A stretch of 64,000 nucleotides of DNA. Source: an uncultured Bacteroidota bacterium (GTDB taxonomy: Bacteria > Bacteroidota > Bacteroidia > Chitinophagales > Chitinophagaceae). Made by a program: the position numbers and the translations under genes. Every line of letters begins with the position of its first letter. Positions within the stretch are counted from its first letter, which is position 1. Location: assembly GCA_903819975.1 (NCBI GenBank), contig CAIJFI010000010.1:1-64000 (forward strand), in the 5' to 3' direction. The notes under the pieces are model-generated. The model was not told where the DNA came from. It did no database searches and worked only from the letters and a program-made list of their open reading frames with translations. This document shows positions 6,960-16,216 of this stretch, piece after piece.

Positions 6960-9077
6960 TTATTTTTTATTAATATCTGTTCCTAGTCTTTGCAAATATG
7001 CGATTACAGAAATAATCTCTTTATTAGGTGGTACTTCAATACCATCTTTCTTTAAACTAGCAGCAATCTCTTTTGCTTGTGCCATTAAAGCGGCATTTGC
7101 CTTTGGAGCAAAATCGGCATCATACGGCACACCTAATGTGCGCATAGCATTAATTTTTAAAGGAGTAGTTGCCGTATCTAAATCATGCTCAATTAAAAAA
7201 GCATAAGAAGGCATTACCGATCCAGTACTAATTGCACTTGGTTCTTCTAAGTGATTATAGTGCCAAGTATTTGATTTTTTCAAATTACCTGAACCTTCTC
7301 TAGCCAAGTCTGGACCAGTTCGTTTACTTCCCCATTGGAATGGATGATCATAAACAAATTCTCCGGCTTTACTGTATTCACCATAACGTTCTGTTTCGCT
7401 TCGGAATGGACGAATCATTTGAGAGTGACATGTGTAACAACCCTCTCTTACATAAATGTCTCTACCTTGTAACTCTAATGGTGTATAAGGCTTCACGCTA
7501 GCAATTGTTGGCACATTTGATTTAACCAAGAAAGTAGGAATAATTTCCACCATACCACCAATTAAGATGACCACTAAAGATAATATCAACATAGGTGTTG
7601 GCTTTCTTTCAATCCAACGATGCCAGTGTTCACCTGTATGCTTAGTATAAGTTTTTTCTAATGCTGGTGCTTCGGCATCCTCATTAGCAACCAGCGTTCC
7701 TTTACCAATTGTTTTAAAAATATTTACCATGGCAATTATTGCACCTGACAAATATAACACTCCACCTAAAGCTCTCATTGCATAGAAAGGAGCCATATAT
7801 GTAACTGTTTCTAAAAATTGATATTTTAACTGGCCACTAGGAGTGAATTGCTTCCACATTTCTGCTTGTTGGAATCCAGCCCAATACATTGGAATCGCAT
7901 AAAATAAAATACCTAATGTAGCTAACCAAAAATGGATATTGGCTAGTTTTTTAGAATACAAATCGGTTTTATATATTCTTGGAATTAACCAATATAAAAT
8001 ACCAAAGGTTAACATACCATTCCATCCTAAACCTCCAATATGAACGTGCGCAATAATCCAATCGGTAAAATGCGCTACAGCATTAATACTTTTTAAAGAC
8101 AACATGGGGCCTTCAAAAGTAGACATACCATATGCAGTTACTGCAACCACCATGAATTTTAATATCACATCTTCTCTCACTTTATCCCAAGCTCCACGCA
8201 ATGTTAATAATCCATTAATCATACCTCCCCAGCTTGGGAAAATTAACATAAAGCTAAACACAATACCAATACTTTGCGCCCAATTTGGCAATGCACTATA
8301 TAACAAATGATGCGGACCTGCCCAGATATACAAAAAGATCAACGCCCAAAAGTGAATGATAGATAATTTATAAGAGAATACTGGACGATTAGCGGCTTTT
8401 GGCATAAAGTAATACATCAATCCTAAATACGGAGTAGTTAGGAAAAACGCGACCGCGTTATGTCCATACCACCATTGTACCAAGGCATCTTGTACACCAG
8501 CGTACCAGCTGTAACTTTTAAATAAAGTTACAGGCAATTCAAAAGAGTTAACTAAATGTAATACAGCTACTGTTACAAATGTGGCAATGTAAAACCAAAT
8601 GGCAACATATAAATGACGCTCTCTTCTTTTAATAATAGTTGCAAACATATTCCAGCCAAACACAACCCAAATAATAGTAATGGCAATATCAATTGGCCAC
8701 TCTAATTCGGCATATTCTTTAGCAGCACTAATACCTAAGGGTAATGTGATAGCTGCTGCAACGATAATTAATTGCCAACCCCAAAAATGTATTTTACTTA
8801 AAGTGTCACTATACATTCTTGTTTTTAGCAATCTTTGTAAAGAATAATAAACACCCATAAAAATACCATTGCCCACGAAAGCAAAGATTACGGCGTTAGT
8901 ATGCAGTGGTCTAATACGACCAAAATTGAAATAAGGCTGTATGTTTAAAACTGTTGGAAAAACGAGTTCCAAGGCTACCCATAATCCAACGGTCATTCCT
9001 ACCACACCCCAAATAATGGTTGCGAGGGCGAAATTCCTTACCGTCTTATTATCATACTGGAAACTTTCTAATTGCAT
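6960..9077 (-). CDS. ccoN: cbb3 cytochrome c oxidase, fused subunits I and II (CcoN-CcoO)
   Basis: A 705-residue fusion of the catalytic subunit and the monohaem subunit. Residues 1 to about 460 are CcoN with 12 membrane helices: haem ligand His59 (RPLHTNAV), CuB ligands His206 (YGHNAV), His256 and His257 (GPHHLLY), and the helix with HVHIGG (344-349). After a linker comes the CcoO part: membrane anchor at about 494-517, haem motif CYTCH (547-551) and the region GEYSKAGEFVYDHPFQWGSK. It reduces O2 to water in the inner membrane with high affinity. The N-O fusion is common in Bacteroidetes. It lies 49 bases after ccoS in a single operon. Confidence 0.97.
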   Translation of the reverse strand: MQLESFQYDNKTVRNFALATIIWGVVGMTVGLWVALELVFPTVLNIQPYFNFGRIRPLHTNAVIFAFVGNGIFMGVYYSLQRLLKTRMYSDTLSKIHFWGWQLIIVAAAITLPLGISAAKEYAELEWPIDIAITIIWVVFGWNMFATIIKRRERHLYVAIWFYIATFVTVAVLHLVNSFELPVTLFKSYSWYAGVQDALVQWWYGHNAVAFFLTTPYLGLMYYFMPKAANRPVFSYKLSIIHFWALIFLYIWAGPHHLLYSALPNWAQSIGIVFSFMLIFPSWGGMINGLLTLRGAWDKVREDVILKFMVVAVTAYGMSTFEGPMLSLKSINAVAHFTDWIIAHVHIGGLGWNGMLTFGILYWLIPRIYKTDLYSKKLANIHFWLATLGILFYAIPMYWAGFQQAEMWKQFTPSGQLKYQFLETVTYMAPFYAMRALGGVLYLSGAIIAMVNIFKTIGKGTLVANEDAEAPALEKTYTKHTGEHWHRWIERKPTPMLILSLVVILIGGMVEIIPTFLVKSNVPTIASVKPYTPLELQGRDIYVREGCYTCHSQMIRPFRSETERYGEYSKAGEFVYDHPFQWGSKRTGPDLAREGSGNLKKSNTWHYNHLEEPSAISTGSVMPSYAFLIEHDLDTATTPLKINAMRTLGVPYDADFAPKANAALMAQAKEIAASLKKDGIEVPPNKEIISVIAYLQRLGTDINKK

Positions 9078-9126
9078 AAGGATAATTTAAAAGGTTATAG
9101 TTGTGTTTTGATTTGTTTTATTTGCG

Positions 9127-9315
9127 TTATGATTTGTTCGTACTATCTGAATGTGTGCTCGACCTATTTGATTTTAATTCATCATCAAATAACATTCTTA
9201 CCGAAGGAGTGTAATCATCATCCATTTGTCCAGACTTTACTGACCACAAAAATGCAATCAGAAATCCTCCCGCAACCAACACACTAACAATGATTAATAA
9301 AATGAGCACACTCAT
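9127..9315 (-). CDS. ccoS: cbb3 oxidase maturation protein CcoS
   Basis: A 62-residue protein with an N-terminal membrane helix (about residues 3-24) followed by the family motif FLWSVKSGQMDD, then an acidic, hydrophilic tail. CcoS is needed for cofactor insertion into CcoN. It sits between ccoI and ccoNO, with a promoter-like box and a palindrome just upstream. Confidence 0.92.
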   Translation of the reverse strand: MSVLILLIIVSVLVAGGFLIAFLWSVKSGQMDDDYTPSVRMLFDDELKSNRSSTHSDSTNKS

Positions 9316-9331
9316 AAGGGCATAATTTCAA

Positions 9332-9366
9332 CAAATATATAAGGTCACATATATTAAGTATGTGAC
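9332..9366 (-). promoter_or_regulatory. Promoter box and palindromic operator candidate before ccoS
   Basis: On the minus strand TATATTTG (9339 to 9332) matches the Bacteroidetes -7 box. Just upstream, GTCACATA (9344-9351) and TATGTGAC (9359-9366) form an exact 8-bp inverted repeat with a 7-base centre. It occupies the place of the -33 element, about 28 bases before the expected start. A Crp/Fnr-family activator or repressor could bind here. As RNA it would be a hairpin, but no T run follows, so a terminator is less likely. Confidence 0.5.
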
Positions 9367-9392
9367 TTTTGTCATGAAAAGGATGATTTTTA

Positions 9393-11789
9393 TCAGTTTT
9401 TGATGCCTAGACTCCTAGAATATACATAACTAAGCAAAGCGGAAAGGGAAACGATACTAATAGAGCTAATAGGCATAAGGATTGCCGCCACCATTGGAGA
9501 CAATTGTGCCCTGGTCGCAAAATACATGCCAACCAAATTGTATATAATGGAAAGTACGAATATAATTATGATGATTGTCTTCCCTTTTTTAGCGTAATCT
9601 AATAATTGGTCAAGGTTCCTTATTCCATTCCCCTCTAAAATAGCATCACTTGCAGGAGTAAATAAATGTGTTTGATCGGTCACCGCAATACCTACATCAC
9701 ATTTTTTTAGGGCACCAGCGTCATTTAACCCATCTCCTACCATCATTACCTTTTGTCCCTTGGATTGTAAAGCCTGAATATAATTTAGCTTGTCATTCGG
9801 ATTTTGTTCAAATAACATGGGTGTATCGGATCCCAATATGCCTACTAAATTATTTTTTTCAGTTGGATGATCTCCACTTAATAAATGTATTTGAAAACCT
9901 TTTAGCTTTAGTCTATTGACCATTTCGGAAACACCTTGTCTATATACATGGTTAATTTTGAACACCCCTATATATTGCTTATCTATCGCTATAAAAACAC
10001 CAGCAGTAGCATTAGGCACATCAACACCGTTCGCTATTAATAAACTAGCAGACCCAATTAAAATAGTGCTCCCATCACAAACTGCAAAAGTTCCCTTTCC
10101 AATATAATTTTCGATGCTATCTACCTTGTGATGCACTAAGCCCTGTTTATTAAAATAACTTGTAATTAATTGGCTTAAGGGATGCAGGGATTCTCTTGTT
10201 ACAGAATAAATTGCTGTTGCTTGATTTGTGGTGAGCTTCGCTCCCTCATATTCTAAATGTGTATCCTCATGATTGGTCAATGTACCTGTTTTGTCAAAAA
10301 CGATGGTATCAATCTTTTCAATAGCCTCTAAAACAGAACTATTTTTGCAATACATTTTAAACTTACCTAAATGCCTTAAAACATTACCATAAGTAAATGT
10401 AACAGTTAGCAGTAATGAACATGGGCAAGCCACAATTAATACCGACGTGACTGCTGGTAAAATATTATTAGAATTTACTACCCACCAATAAAGTCCACTA
10501 AAAAATGCGATACTAAATAATATATAAGTAAAATACTGACTCCAAGGATGCACAAATGATTTGTCTATATTTTTATCAGCATTCAATAAAGGACTATTCC
10601 ACAATTCTGTAATATAACTTTGACCAACCGGCTTCACTACTTGCACTTGAATGGCCCTGCCCTTTTGTATACCACCTGCAAAAACTGTCGCCCCTTTGGC
10701 AACCTCAATAGGTGCATTTTCGCCCGTTACAAAACTATAATCAATTAAAGCGCCATCCGTTAATAATACTGCATCTGCAGCTACTATTTCGTCAGTACGA
10801 ATTAATAAGGTTTCTCCTTTTTCTATCGCCGACAATGGCTTATTTATTTCTTTTTCATCTTGTAAAACAGTTACCCCTAATGGAAAAAAAGAAGTGTAAT
10901 CTCTATCAAATGAAAAGGAATCATAAGACTTGTCTTGGAACCAGCGGCCTACTAACATGAAAAATACAATTCCACTCATGCTGTCTAAATAGCCTCCGCC
11001 TGTATGTGTTAGAATTTCATAAACACTACGACCAAAAGTAACCAATATGGCAAGTGCAATAGGTGCATCAATATTTAACCACTTTTGTCTTAATCCAGTA
11101 TAGGCAGAGACAAAAAATCCACTCGCACTAAAAAATAAAACTGGCAGTGATAAAAGTAAATTTAAGTAAACGAAAAAATGTCTAAGATTACCCAAATCAC
11201 CTACACTAGTAGACAAATAATCGGGAAAGCTCAACATCATAATGTTGCTAAAGCAAAAGCCAGCGACTCCTATTTTAAATAGCTGTTGTTTATTTACCTT
11301 TTTCTTTTTTAACCAATCATTGCCTCCTAAATGAATCATGGGCTCATAACCTACAAAGGCCAACAACTGCACTAATTCTTTTAAAGATATTTTAGTGGGA
11401 TTATAAACAATCTTAATTTCCTTTTTCTCAAAATGGGTTTGAGAATGAATAACGCCAGGATTAATTTTATGTAAATTCTCTAATAGCCAAACACAACTCA
11501 CACAATGTATTTGAGGCAAGTAAAATACTACATGAGCCTGGTCATCCAACTTAAATTGTATGAGTTGATCTTGTATTGCAATACTGTCTAAATAATTGTA
11601 TTTTTCTGATGCAAAAACACCTTTTGCAGACATCCCCGGCATTTCTGATAAATCATAGTATTGACACATGCCATTTTCATCCAGTAATTGAAACACCATT
11701 TTACAGCCATCACAGCAAAAGAATTTCTCCTCTACTTTAATAGACTCGTCACAGTCCGTTCCGCAATGGTAACAATGTTGTTGCATCAT
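9393..11789 (-). CDS. ccoI: Copper-transporting P1B-type ATPase CcoI (FixI)
   Basis: A P-type ATPase that exports copper for cbb3 assembly. The N-terminus has a Cys-rich zinc-ribbon-like segment (CYHCG, FCCDGC), then an HMA-like domain with CVSC, the transport motif CPC (VACPCS), phosphorylation motif DKTGTLT, actuator motif TGE and hinge GDGLNDAGAL. I place the start at the ATG at 11789, giving about 798 residues, because a -7 box (11819-11826) lies just upstream. A longer frame from 11855 is open but would start with a Leu/Ile-rich stretch before the conserved Cys region. It is the first gene of the cco cluster. Confidence 0.93.
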   Translation of the reverse strand: MMQQHCYHCGTDCDESIKVEEKFFCCDGCKMVFQLLDENGMCQYYDLSEMPGMSAKGVFASEKYNYLDSIAIQDQLIQFKLDDQAHVVFYLPQIHCVSCVWLLENLHKINPGVIHSQTHFEKKEIKIVYNPTKISLKELVQLLAFVGYEPMIHLGGNDWLKKKKVNKQQLFKIGVAGFCFSNIMMLSFPDYLSTSVGDLGNLRHFFVYLNLLLSLPVLFFSASGFFVSAYTGLRQKWLNIDAPIALAILVTFGRSVYEILTHTGGGYLDSMSGIVFFMLVGRWFQDKSYDSFSFDRDYTSFFPLGVTVLQDEKEINKPLSAIEKGETLLIRTDEIVAADAVLLTDGALIDYSFVTGENAPIEVAKGATVFAGGIQKGRAIQVQVVKPVGQSYITELWNSPLLNADKNIDKSFVHPWSQYFTYILFSIAFFSGLYWWVVNSNNILPAVTSVLIVACPCSLLLTVTFTYGNVLRHLGKFKMYCKNSSVLEAIEKIDTIVFDKTGTLTNHEDTHLEYEGAKLTTNQATAIYSVTRESLHPLSQLITSYFNKQGLVHHKVDSIENYIGKGTFAVCDGSTILIGSASLLIANGVDVPNATAGVFIAIDKQYIGVFKINHVYRQGVSEMVNRLKLKGFQIHLLSGDHPTEKNNLVGILGSDTPMLFEQNPNDKLNYIQALQSKGQKVMMVGDGLNDAGALKKCDVGIAVTDQTHLFTPASDAILEGNGIRNLDQLLDYAKKGKTIIIIIFVLSIIYNLVGMYFATRAQLSPMVAAILMPISSISIVSLSALLSYVYSRSLGIKN

Positions 11790-11818
11790 ATGGTTGTAAA
11801 ATTGCGTTTGGTTGCTTA

Positions 11819-11826
11819 CAAAGCTA
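11819..11826 (-). promoter_or_regulatory. Candidate -7 box for ccoI
   Basis: On the minus strand the bases read TAGCTTTG, a full match to TAnnTTTG. The start point would fall near 11813, some 24 bases before the ATG at 11789 and downstream of the alternative ATG at 11855. No exact -33 TTTG is present. Confidence 0.35.
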
Positions 11827-11907
11827 ATGAGATAGGTCATTATTATAAGTGACAATACTCACCCAAGTATACACATGTAGACAACTCGTTATTTAAAAAG
11901 GAGTCAA

Positions 11908-13485
11908 CTAAGGCATCATTAGTGCCACTTGAGCATCTAATTTATTCTGTACCTCAAAGTATCCTTGCTTGTACCATTGCATCCTTGCAAGAAGCGCTAG
12001 TAATTGATTTTGGATATAACCCTTGTTCTTTTCCAACAATTTCAAGTTGGCTTTTTGAGCAGGATTTGCATAATCCACTAACGCTTTCCACAAATCTACA
12101 TGTTGGTATGTATCCAGATATTCGTTGGTATTTTTAAAGGCTTTCATTTTATTTTGCTCCTTTACATACCAGTGTAAAATAAAATCATTCATCAAATTCT
12201 GCTCCCACATATTCCTATAAGCCGAATCTACAATTATACCAGAACCCGCCACCCATTTGTCAGGATAAATACCACCACCACCATATACCACATGGCCCTT
12301 TGGTGTCTTATAAGCCTTTCCTTTTATTGCAGCGTCCTGCTTACCCATCGCGTCTTCTTGAATACGATTCACATATTCATGCTCATATTCCATCTTCCCT
12401 TTTTCATAAGACCTTTGAATATTACGACCTAATGGTGTATAATATTTTGCAGTAGTTAATCGTATTGCACCCCCATTTGATAATCTAAATTGTTGTTGAA
12501 CTAAGCCCTTACCAAAAGATCTTCTACCCACAATAGTTGCCCTATCCCAATCCTGTAATGCCCCTGCCAATACCTCACTCGCAGATGCCGATGATTCATC
12601 CATCCAAACTGTTAAGGCACCTTCCTCAAATAATCCTTCGCGTTTACTATTATATTCCATTCTTGGAGAATGCGCGCCTTGAGTATAAACCAATAATCTA
12701 TTACCTGGAATTAGCTCATCTGCAATAGCAACTGCTTCGGAAAGTAAACCACCACCGTTACCTCTTAAATCTATCACTAAAGATTTAATACTGTCTTTTA
12801 TTAGAGGCTCCAGGGCTTGCATAAATGCTTCATAAGTACGGTCTGCAAATTTATTAATACGGATATAGCCAACACCTGGCTTAATTTCATATGATGCATC
12901 TACTGCCGATACTGGAACATTATCTCTACTTATAATTACCTCTTTATTTGCATTACCTGATAATACCAACAATTTAACCTTACTGTTTGCAGGACCTTTT
13001 AACTTTGCTCTAATCTGATCACCATCCCACTTTTTTCCTGACAAAACAATACTATCATCTGCTTTTAATAAAATGTCGCCTACTTTTAATCCTGCCTTAA
13101 AAGCTGGGCCACCCTTCATTACATAAGAAACAAATACGCTATCTCTGTTTTGTTGAAACTCTATCCCAATGCCTTTAAAATTGGGCATCAATTGCTCGTT
13201 CACGTCAGTCAAATTAGAAGGAGATATATAAACCGAATGCGGATCTAATTGAGATAAATAATAATCTGCCATTTTAGTAGTGGCGCTGTCATTAGTTACA
13301 TCTTCTACATATTTAGACCTTACCAATTCCATGATTTCCTGCATTGGATTTGAACCGCTTACCTGCAAGCTACCTATAGATAAATTACCTTTTAAAAAGC
13401 CTCCTAAAGCAATACCTACAACAAGTATTATTGCATAGGAAATGGGAGTAAACCAGTTTGATTTGTTATTTTCTTGCATGTTCAT
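11908..13485 (-). CDS. S41-family carboxy-terminal processing peptidase
   Basis: A 525-residue protease of the CtpA/Prc type. One N-terminal membrane segment (about residues 14-32) anchors it, facing the periplasm. A PDZ domain spans about 100-185, and the S41 catalytic core holds Ser301 (SSASASEV) and Lys326 (SFGKGLVQ), spaced 25 residues apart as in E. coli Prc, with the substrate-pocket segment DLRGNGGGLL at 239-248. Such enzymes trim or degrade exported proteins from the C-terminus. It lies upstream of ccoI on the same strand with a modest gap, which may be simple neighbourhood rather than shared function. Confidence 0.94.
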   Translation of the reverse strand: MNMQENNKSNWFTPISYAIILVVGIALGGFLKGNLSIGSLQVSGSNPMQEIMELVRSKYVEDVTNDSATTKMADYYLSQLDPHSVYISPSNLTDVNEQLMPNFKGIGIEFQQNRDSVFVSYVMKGGPAFKAGLKVGDILLKADDSIVLSGKKWDGDQIRAKLKGPANSKVKLLVLSGNANKEVIISRDNVPVSAVDASYEIKPGVGYIRINKFADRTYEAFMQALEPLIKDSIKSLVIDLRGNGGGLLSEAVAIADELIPGNRLLVYTQGAHSPRMEYNSKREGLFEEGALTVWMDESSASASEVLAGALQDWDRATIVGRRSFGKGLVQQQFRLSNGGAIRLTTAKYYTPLGRNIQRSYEKGKMEYEHEYVNRIQEDAMGKQDAAIKGKAYKTPKGHVVYGGGGIYPDKWVAGSGIIVDSAYRNMWEQNLMNDFILHWYVKEQNKMKAFKNTNEYLDTYQHVDLWKALVDYANPAQKANLKLLEKNKGYIQNQLLALLARMQWYKQGYFEVQNKLDAQVALMMP

Positions 13486-13541
13486 ATTCTATCGGCTAAA
13501 ATTACACTAAAAAGGTTATTTTCACACACAAGACTTTATAT

Positions 13542-14393
13542 ATGCGCAAGAATTACATCATAGCTGATAGTGGTGCTACCAAGTGTCAATGGACAGTTGT
13601 ATTAGGCAAGGAGAAAAAGACAATTAATACCATTGGCATTAGCCCGTATTTTTTATCTACAGACCAAATAATTGAAACAATTAATAAAGGCTTTTCAAAA
13701 AAAATAAATCCTGAAATTATTGATGCAGTTTATTTTTATGGAACAGGGCTTAGCAACCCATTAAACGTAGCCTCCATTAAAAAAGCGCTAAAAAAAGTAT
13801 TTTCAAATGCAACATTAGATATTCAAACTGATTTAGTTGCAGTTGCACGCGCTACCTGTCAAAACAAAAAAGGGGTTGCATGTATTTTAGGAACCGGCTC
13901 CAATACTGGCTTTTACAATGGAAAAAAGATTGTCAAAAACAGCCCTGGCTTAGGCTATGTTTTGGGAGACGAAGGCAGTGGCGCTTACTTAGGAAAAAAA
14001 GTATTACAATACTATTTATATAAAACTTTTGATGAAGAATTAATGCATTCATTTGAGAGCAAATACAAAATTAATAAGGACCAAATATTAGACGCTATAT
14101 ACAAGCAGCCACTTCCAAATAGATACATGGCAAGCTTCGCGGAATTTTTATCGGAACACCGTGGGCATTACATGATTGAAAATATTATCGAAGACGGCAT
14201 AAATGATTTCTTTTTTGCACACCTAATTAAACTAAATGAATCTTGGCTACACCCTATTCATTTTACTGGATCTGTAGCATATGTATTTAGAGATACTATT
14301 AAACAATTAGCTACTGCCTACGAATTAGAAATTGGTAAAATTGTGAAATCTCCAATGTTAGGATTGATTGAATTCCATAAGAAAGAAAAGTAA
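13542..14393 (+). CDS. BadF/BadG/BcrA/BcrD ATPase family protein, N-acetylglucosamine kinase-like
   Basis: A 283-residue ASKHA-fold kinase. The phosphate-1 motif ADSGATKCQW lies at residues 8-17, an acid-containing segment QTDLVAVARA near 98-107, and phosphate-2/adenosine motifs GTGSNTG (about 118-124) and GDEGSGAYLG (about 143-152). The sequence resembles eukaryotic-type N-acetylglucosamine kinases, so phosphorylation of an amino sugar from wall turnover or chitin breakdown is likely, but the substrate is not proven. It is divergent from the S41 protease gene and 7 bases upstream of an unknown gene. Confidence 0.85.
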   Translation: MRKNYIIADSGATKCQWTVVLGKEKKTINTIGISPYFLSTDQIIETINKGFSKKINPEIIDAVYFYGTGLSNPLNVASIKKALKKVFSNATLDIQTDLVAVARATCQNKKGVACILGTGSNTGFYNGKKIVKNSPGLGYVLGDEGSGAYLGKKVLQYYLYKTFDEELMHSFESKYKINKDQILDAIYKQPLPNRYMASFAEFLSEHRGHYMIENIIEDGINDFFFAHLIKLNESWLHPIHFTGSVAYVFRDTIKQLATAYELEIGKIVKSPMLGLIEFHKKEK

Positions 14394-14400
14394 TTGAGGC

Positions 14401-14967
14401 ATGCACGAGATAGAACCTTATTATCATTGGCGACATTTATATATGGCCGAAGAAGATGCTAGATCCCCTTTTTATGGACAAACTTATAGCGAGTTTGAGT
14501 TTTCACAAACCGTTTACAACTATTATATACATCCTCAATGGGATGAAATTGGCAGCAAAACACTATACATAAAAATTATTTACGCCGATTACGAAATGGG
14601 ATTTTCCATTATTGAAATGATTGGAGAATGGAATGATGCTATCGAAAATGATATCATGACATTTAAAAGAGAAATTTTAGAAAAACTAATGGACGAAGGC
14701 ATTTATAAGTTCATATTGATTGCTGAAAATGTTTTTAATTTTCACAATGGCGACAGAGATTATTATGAAGAATTATATGAAGAACTTTCAGACGAAAACG
14801 GATGGGCTGTGTTAGTAAATATGCATCAAGCTGCACAACACGATTTTTTACAAAAAAAACTAAATAGGTATATAGAACTAATGGAATTTGAAAAATGGAG
14901 AACCTATAAACCAGAGGATTTCTTTTTACTTATTGATAAGAAATTAGGCGACAGATTAAGTTTATAA
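14401..14967 (+). CDS. Conserved hypothetical protein, acidic and aromatic-rich
   Basis: A 188-residue soluble protein with no signal or membrane segment. It is rich in Tyr, Phe, Trp, Asp and Glu (for example DRDYYEELYEELSDENGW), and begins MHEIEPYYHWRHLYMAEEDA. I do not recognise a named domain. It follows the BadF-type kinase by 7 bases and is probably cotranscribed with it. The end of the gene runs directly into a weak hairpin terminator. Function unknown. Confidence 0.75.
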   Translation: MHEIEPYYHWRHLYMAEEDARSPFYGQTYSEFEFSQTVYNYYIHPQWDEIGSKTLYIKIIYADYEMGFSIIEMIGEWNDAIENDIMTFKREILEKLMDEGIYKFILIAENVFNFHNGDRDYYEELYEELSDENGWAVLVNMHQAAQHDFLQKKLNRYIELMEFEKWRTYKPEDFFLLIDKKLGDRLSL

Positions 14968-14997
14968 AAAAAGCAAATTAATTAGTTTGTGCTTTTA
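14966..14997. terminator. Weak hairpin terminator between convergent genes
   Basis: AAAAGC (14969-14974) pairs with GCTTTT (14991-14996), with a further AAA/TTT pairing inside, an A run before and T run after. It lies between the convergent 188-residue gene and the TPR gene. The stem is short and bulged. Confidence 0.35.
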
Positions 14998-15025
14998 TTG
15001 AAATCAACTTAACTCAGTGCTACAG

Positions 15026-15337
15026 CTAATAAACCAAGTCCTCATAGGCCGATTGTAATTCTCTATAGGAATGATCGTCCTTTGCCAATTTAGCCGCAGC
15101 CATCCCTTTTTCATACCATTCTATAGCAGCCTCTCTCTGTTCTAATTTTTCCAAAACTTTTGCCAAATGGTAATATGAGCCCACATAATCTGGGAATTCT
15201 GTAACAATTTCTAGGAACAAATCACGGGCTTTTAACTCCTCCCCAATTTTAATATATTCCAATGCCAACGCGTGTCTCAGAAAGTTATCCTTTGGCTGTT
15301 GTTTTAAAAATTCAATTATTCTTTCTATTCGGTTCAT
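15026..15337 (-). CDS. Small tetratricopeptide-repeat protein
   Basis: A 103-residue all-helical protein with about two TPR units, the clearest being YVGSYYHLAKVLEKLEQREA (about residues 51-70) followed by AIEWYEKGMAAAKLAKD. There is no signal peptide or enzymatic domain. TPR proteins serve as protein-protein adaptors. It is divergent from etfB and probably monocistronic. The partner is unknown. Confidence 0.8.
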   Translation of the reverse strand: MNRIERIIEFLKQQPKDNFLRHALALEYIKIGEELKARDLFLEIVTEFPDYVGSYYHLAKVLEKLEQREAAIEWYEKGMAAAKLAKDDHSYRELQSAYEDLVY

Positions 15338-15377
15338 CTTAACTTAAATTTACGCTCTAGATGGTAAAAAACTATCT

Positions 15378-15408
15378 TATATTTGCATTAGTTGCATAAA
15401 CAACTAAT
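15378..15408 (+). promoter_or_regulatory. etfBA promoter box with overlapping inverted repeat
   Basis: TATATTTG (15378-15385) matches the -7 box, placing the start near 15390. ATTAGTTG (15387-15394) and CAACTAAT (15101 bases after 300, that is 15401-15408) form an exact 8-bp inverted repeat with a 6-base spacer right over the start point. It could be a repressor operator or a 5' hairpin in the mRNA. No exact -33 TTTG is present. Confidence 0.45.
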
Positions 15409-15432
15409 TAATTAATAACAAAATTAGCTATC

Positions 15433-16176
15433 ATGAAGATCTTAGTTTGTATCAGCAAAACGCCAGACACAACAGCTAAAATTGCTTTCGCCGAAGGTAA
15501 TACAAAGTTTGATGAAAATGGAGTGCAGTGGATCATTAACCCATACGACGAGTGGTACTCATTGGTTAAAGCAATTGAATTAAAAGAGAAAGATGCCACA
15601 GTTGCAATTCATTTAGTTACTGTAGGTGGCGCAGACACTGAACCTATAATTAGAAAAGCATTAGCACTTGGTGGAGACGAAGCCATTCGTGTAAATAATA
15701 CTAGTAATGATTCATTAGTAGTGGCGCAAGAAATTGCTGCAATTGCAAAAGAAGGTGCTTACGATTTAATACTTACTGGAAAAGAAACTATTGATTATAA
15801 TAGTGCAAGTATTGGCTCTATGTTATGTGCCCTATTGGATCAGAATTTCATTTCTGCAGCGGTAAAATTAGAAGTGAATGGATCATCAATTACAGTAACG
15901 AGAGAAATTGAAGGTGGAGAAGAAACTTGTGAAACTAGTTTACCCGCAATCATAAGTTGCCAAAAAGGAATGGCCGAACAAAGAATCCCAAATATGCGTG
16001 GCATTATGGCTGCTAGAACTAAACCATTAAAAGTGGTGGAAGCAAGTATTACAACAGCCACTACAAGTATTAAAAACTTTGACCTACCTCCTGCAAAATC
16101 AGGCGTGAAATTAGTAGACCCTGCAAATATGGATGAATTAGTTAGATTATTAAAAGAAGAAGCAAAAGTCATCTAA
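15433..16176 (+). CDS. etfB: Electron transfer flavoprotein beta subunit
   Basis: A 247-residue ETF beta subunit, beginning MKILVCISKTPDTTAKIAF and carrying the AMP-binding region (VTVGGADTEPIIRKALALGG near residues 56-75) and the conserved ETF-beta recognition region around IPNMRGIMAARTKPL. With EtfA it accepts electrons from acyl-CoA dehydrogenases and passes them to ETF-quinone oxidoreductase. etfA follows after 40 bases, and a promoter with an operator-like repeat lies upstream. Confidence 0.95.
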   Translation: MKILVCISKTPDTTAKIAFAEGNTKFDENGVQWIINPYDEWYSLVKAIELKEKDATVAIHLVTVGGADTEPIIRKALALGGDEAIRVNNTSNDSLVVAQEIAAIAKEGAYDLILTGKETIDYNSASIGSMLCALLDQNFISAAVKLEVNGSSITVTREIEGGEETCETSLPAIISCQKGMAEQRIPNMRGIMAARTKPLKVVEASITTATTSIKNFDLPPAKSGVKLVDPANMDELVRLLKEEAKVI

Positions 16177-16216
16177 TTAAGCATCCAATTCATTATTACA
16201 CATTAATTCAATTTTT

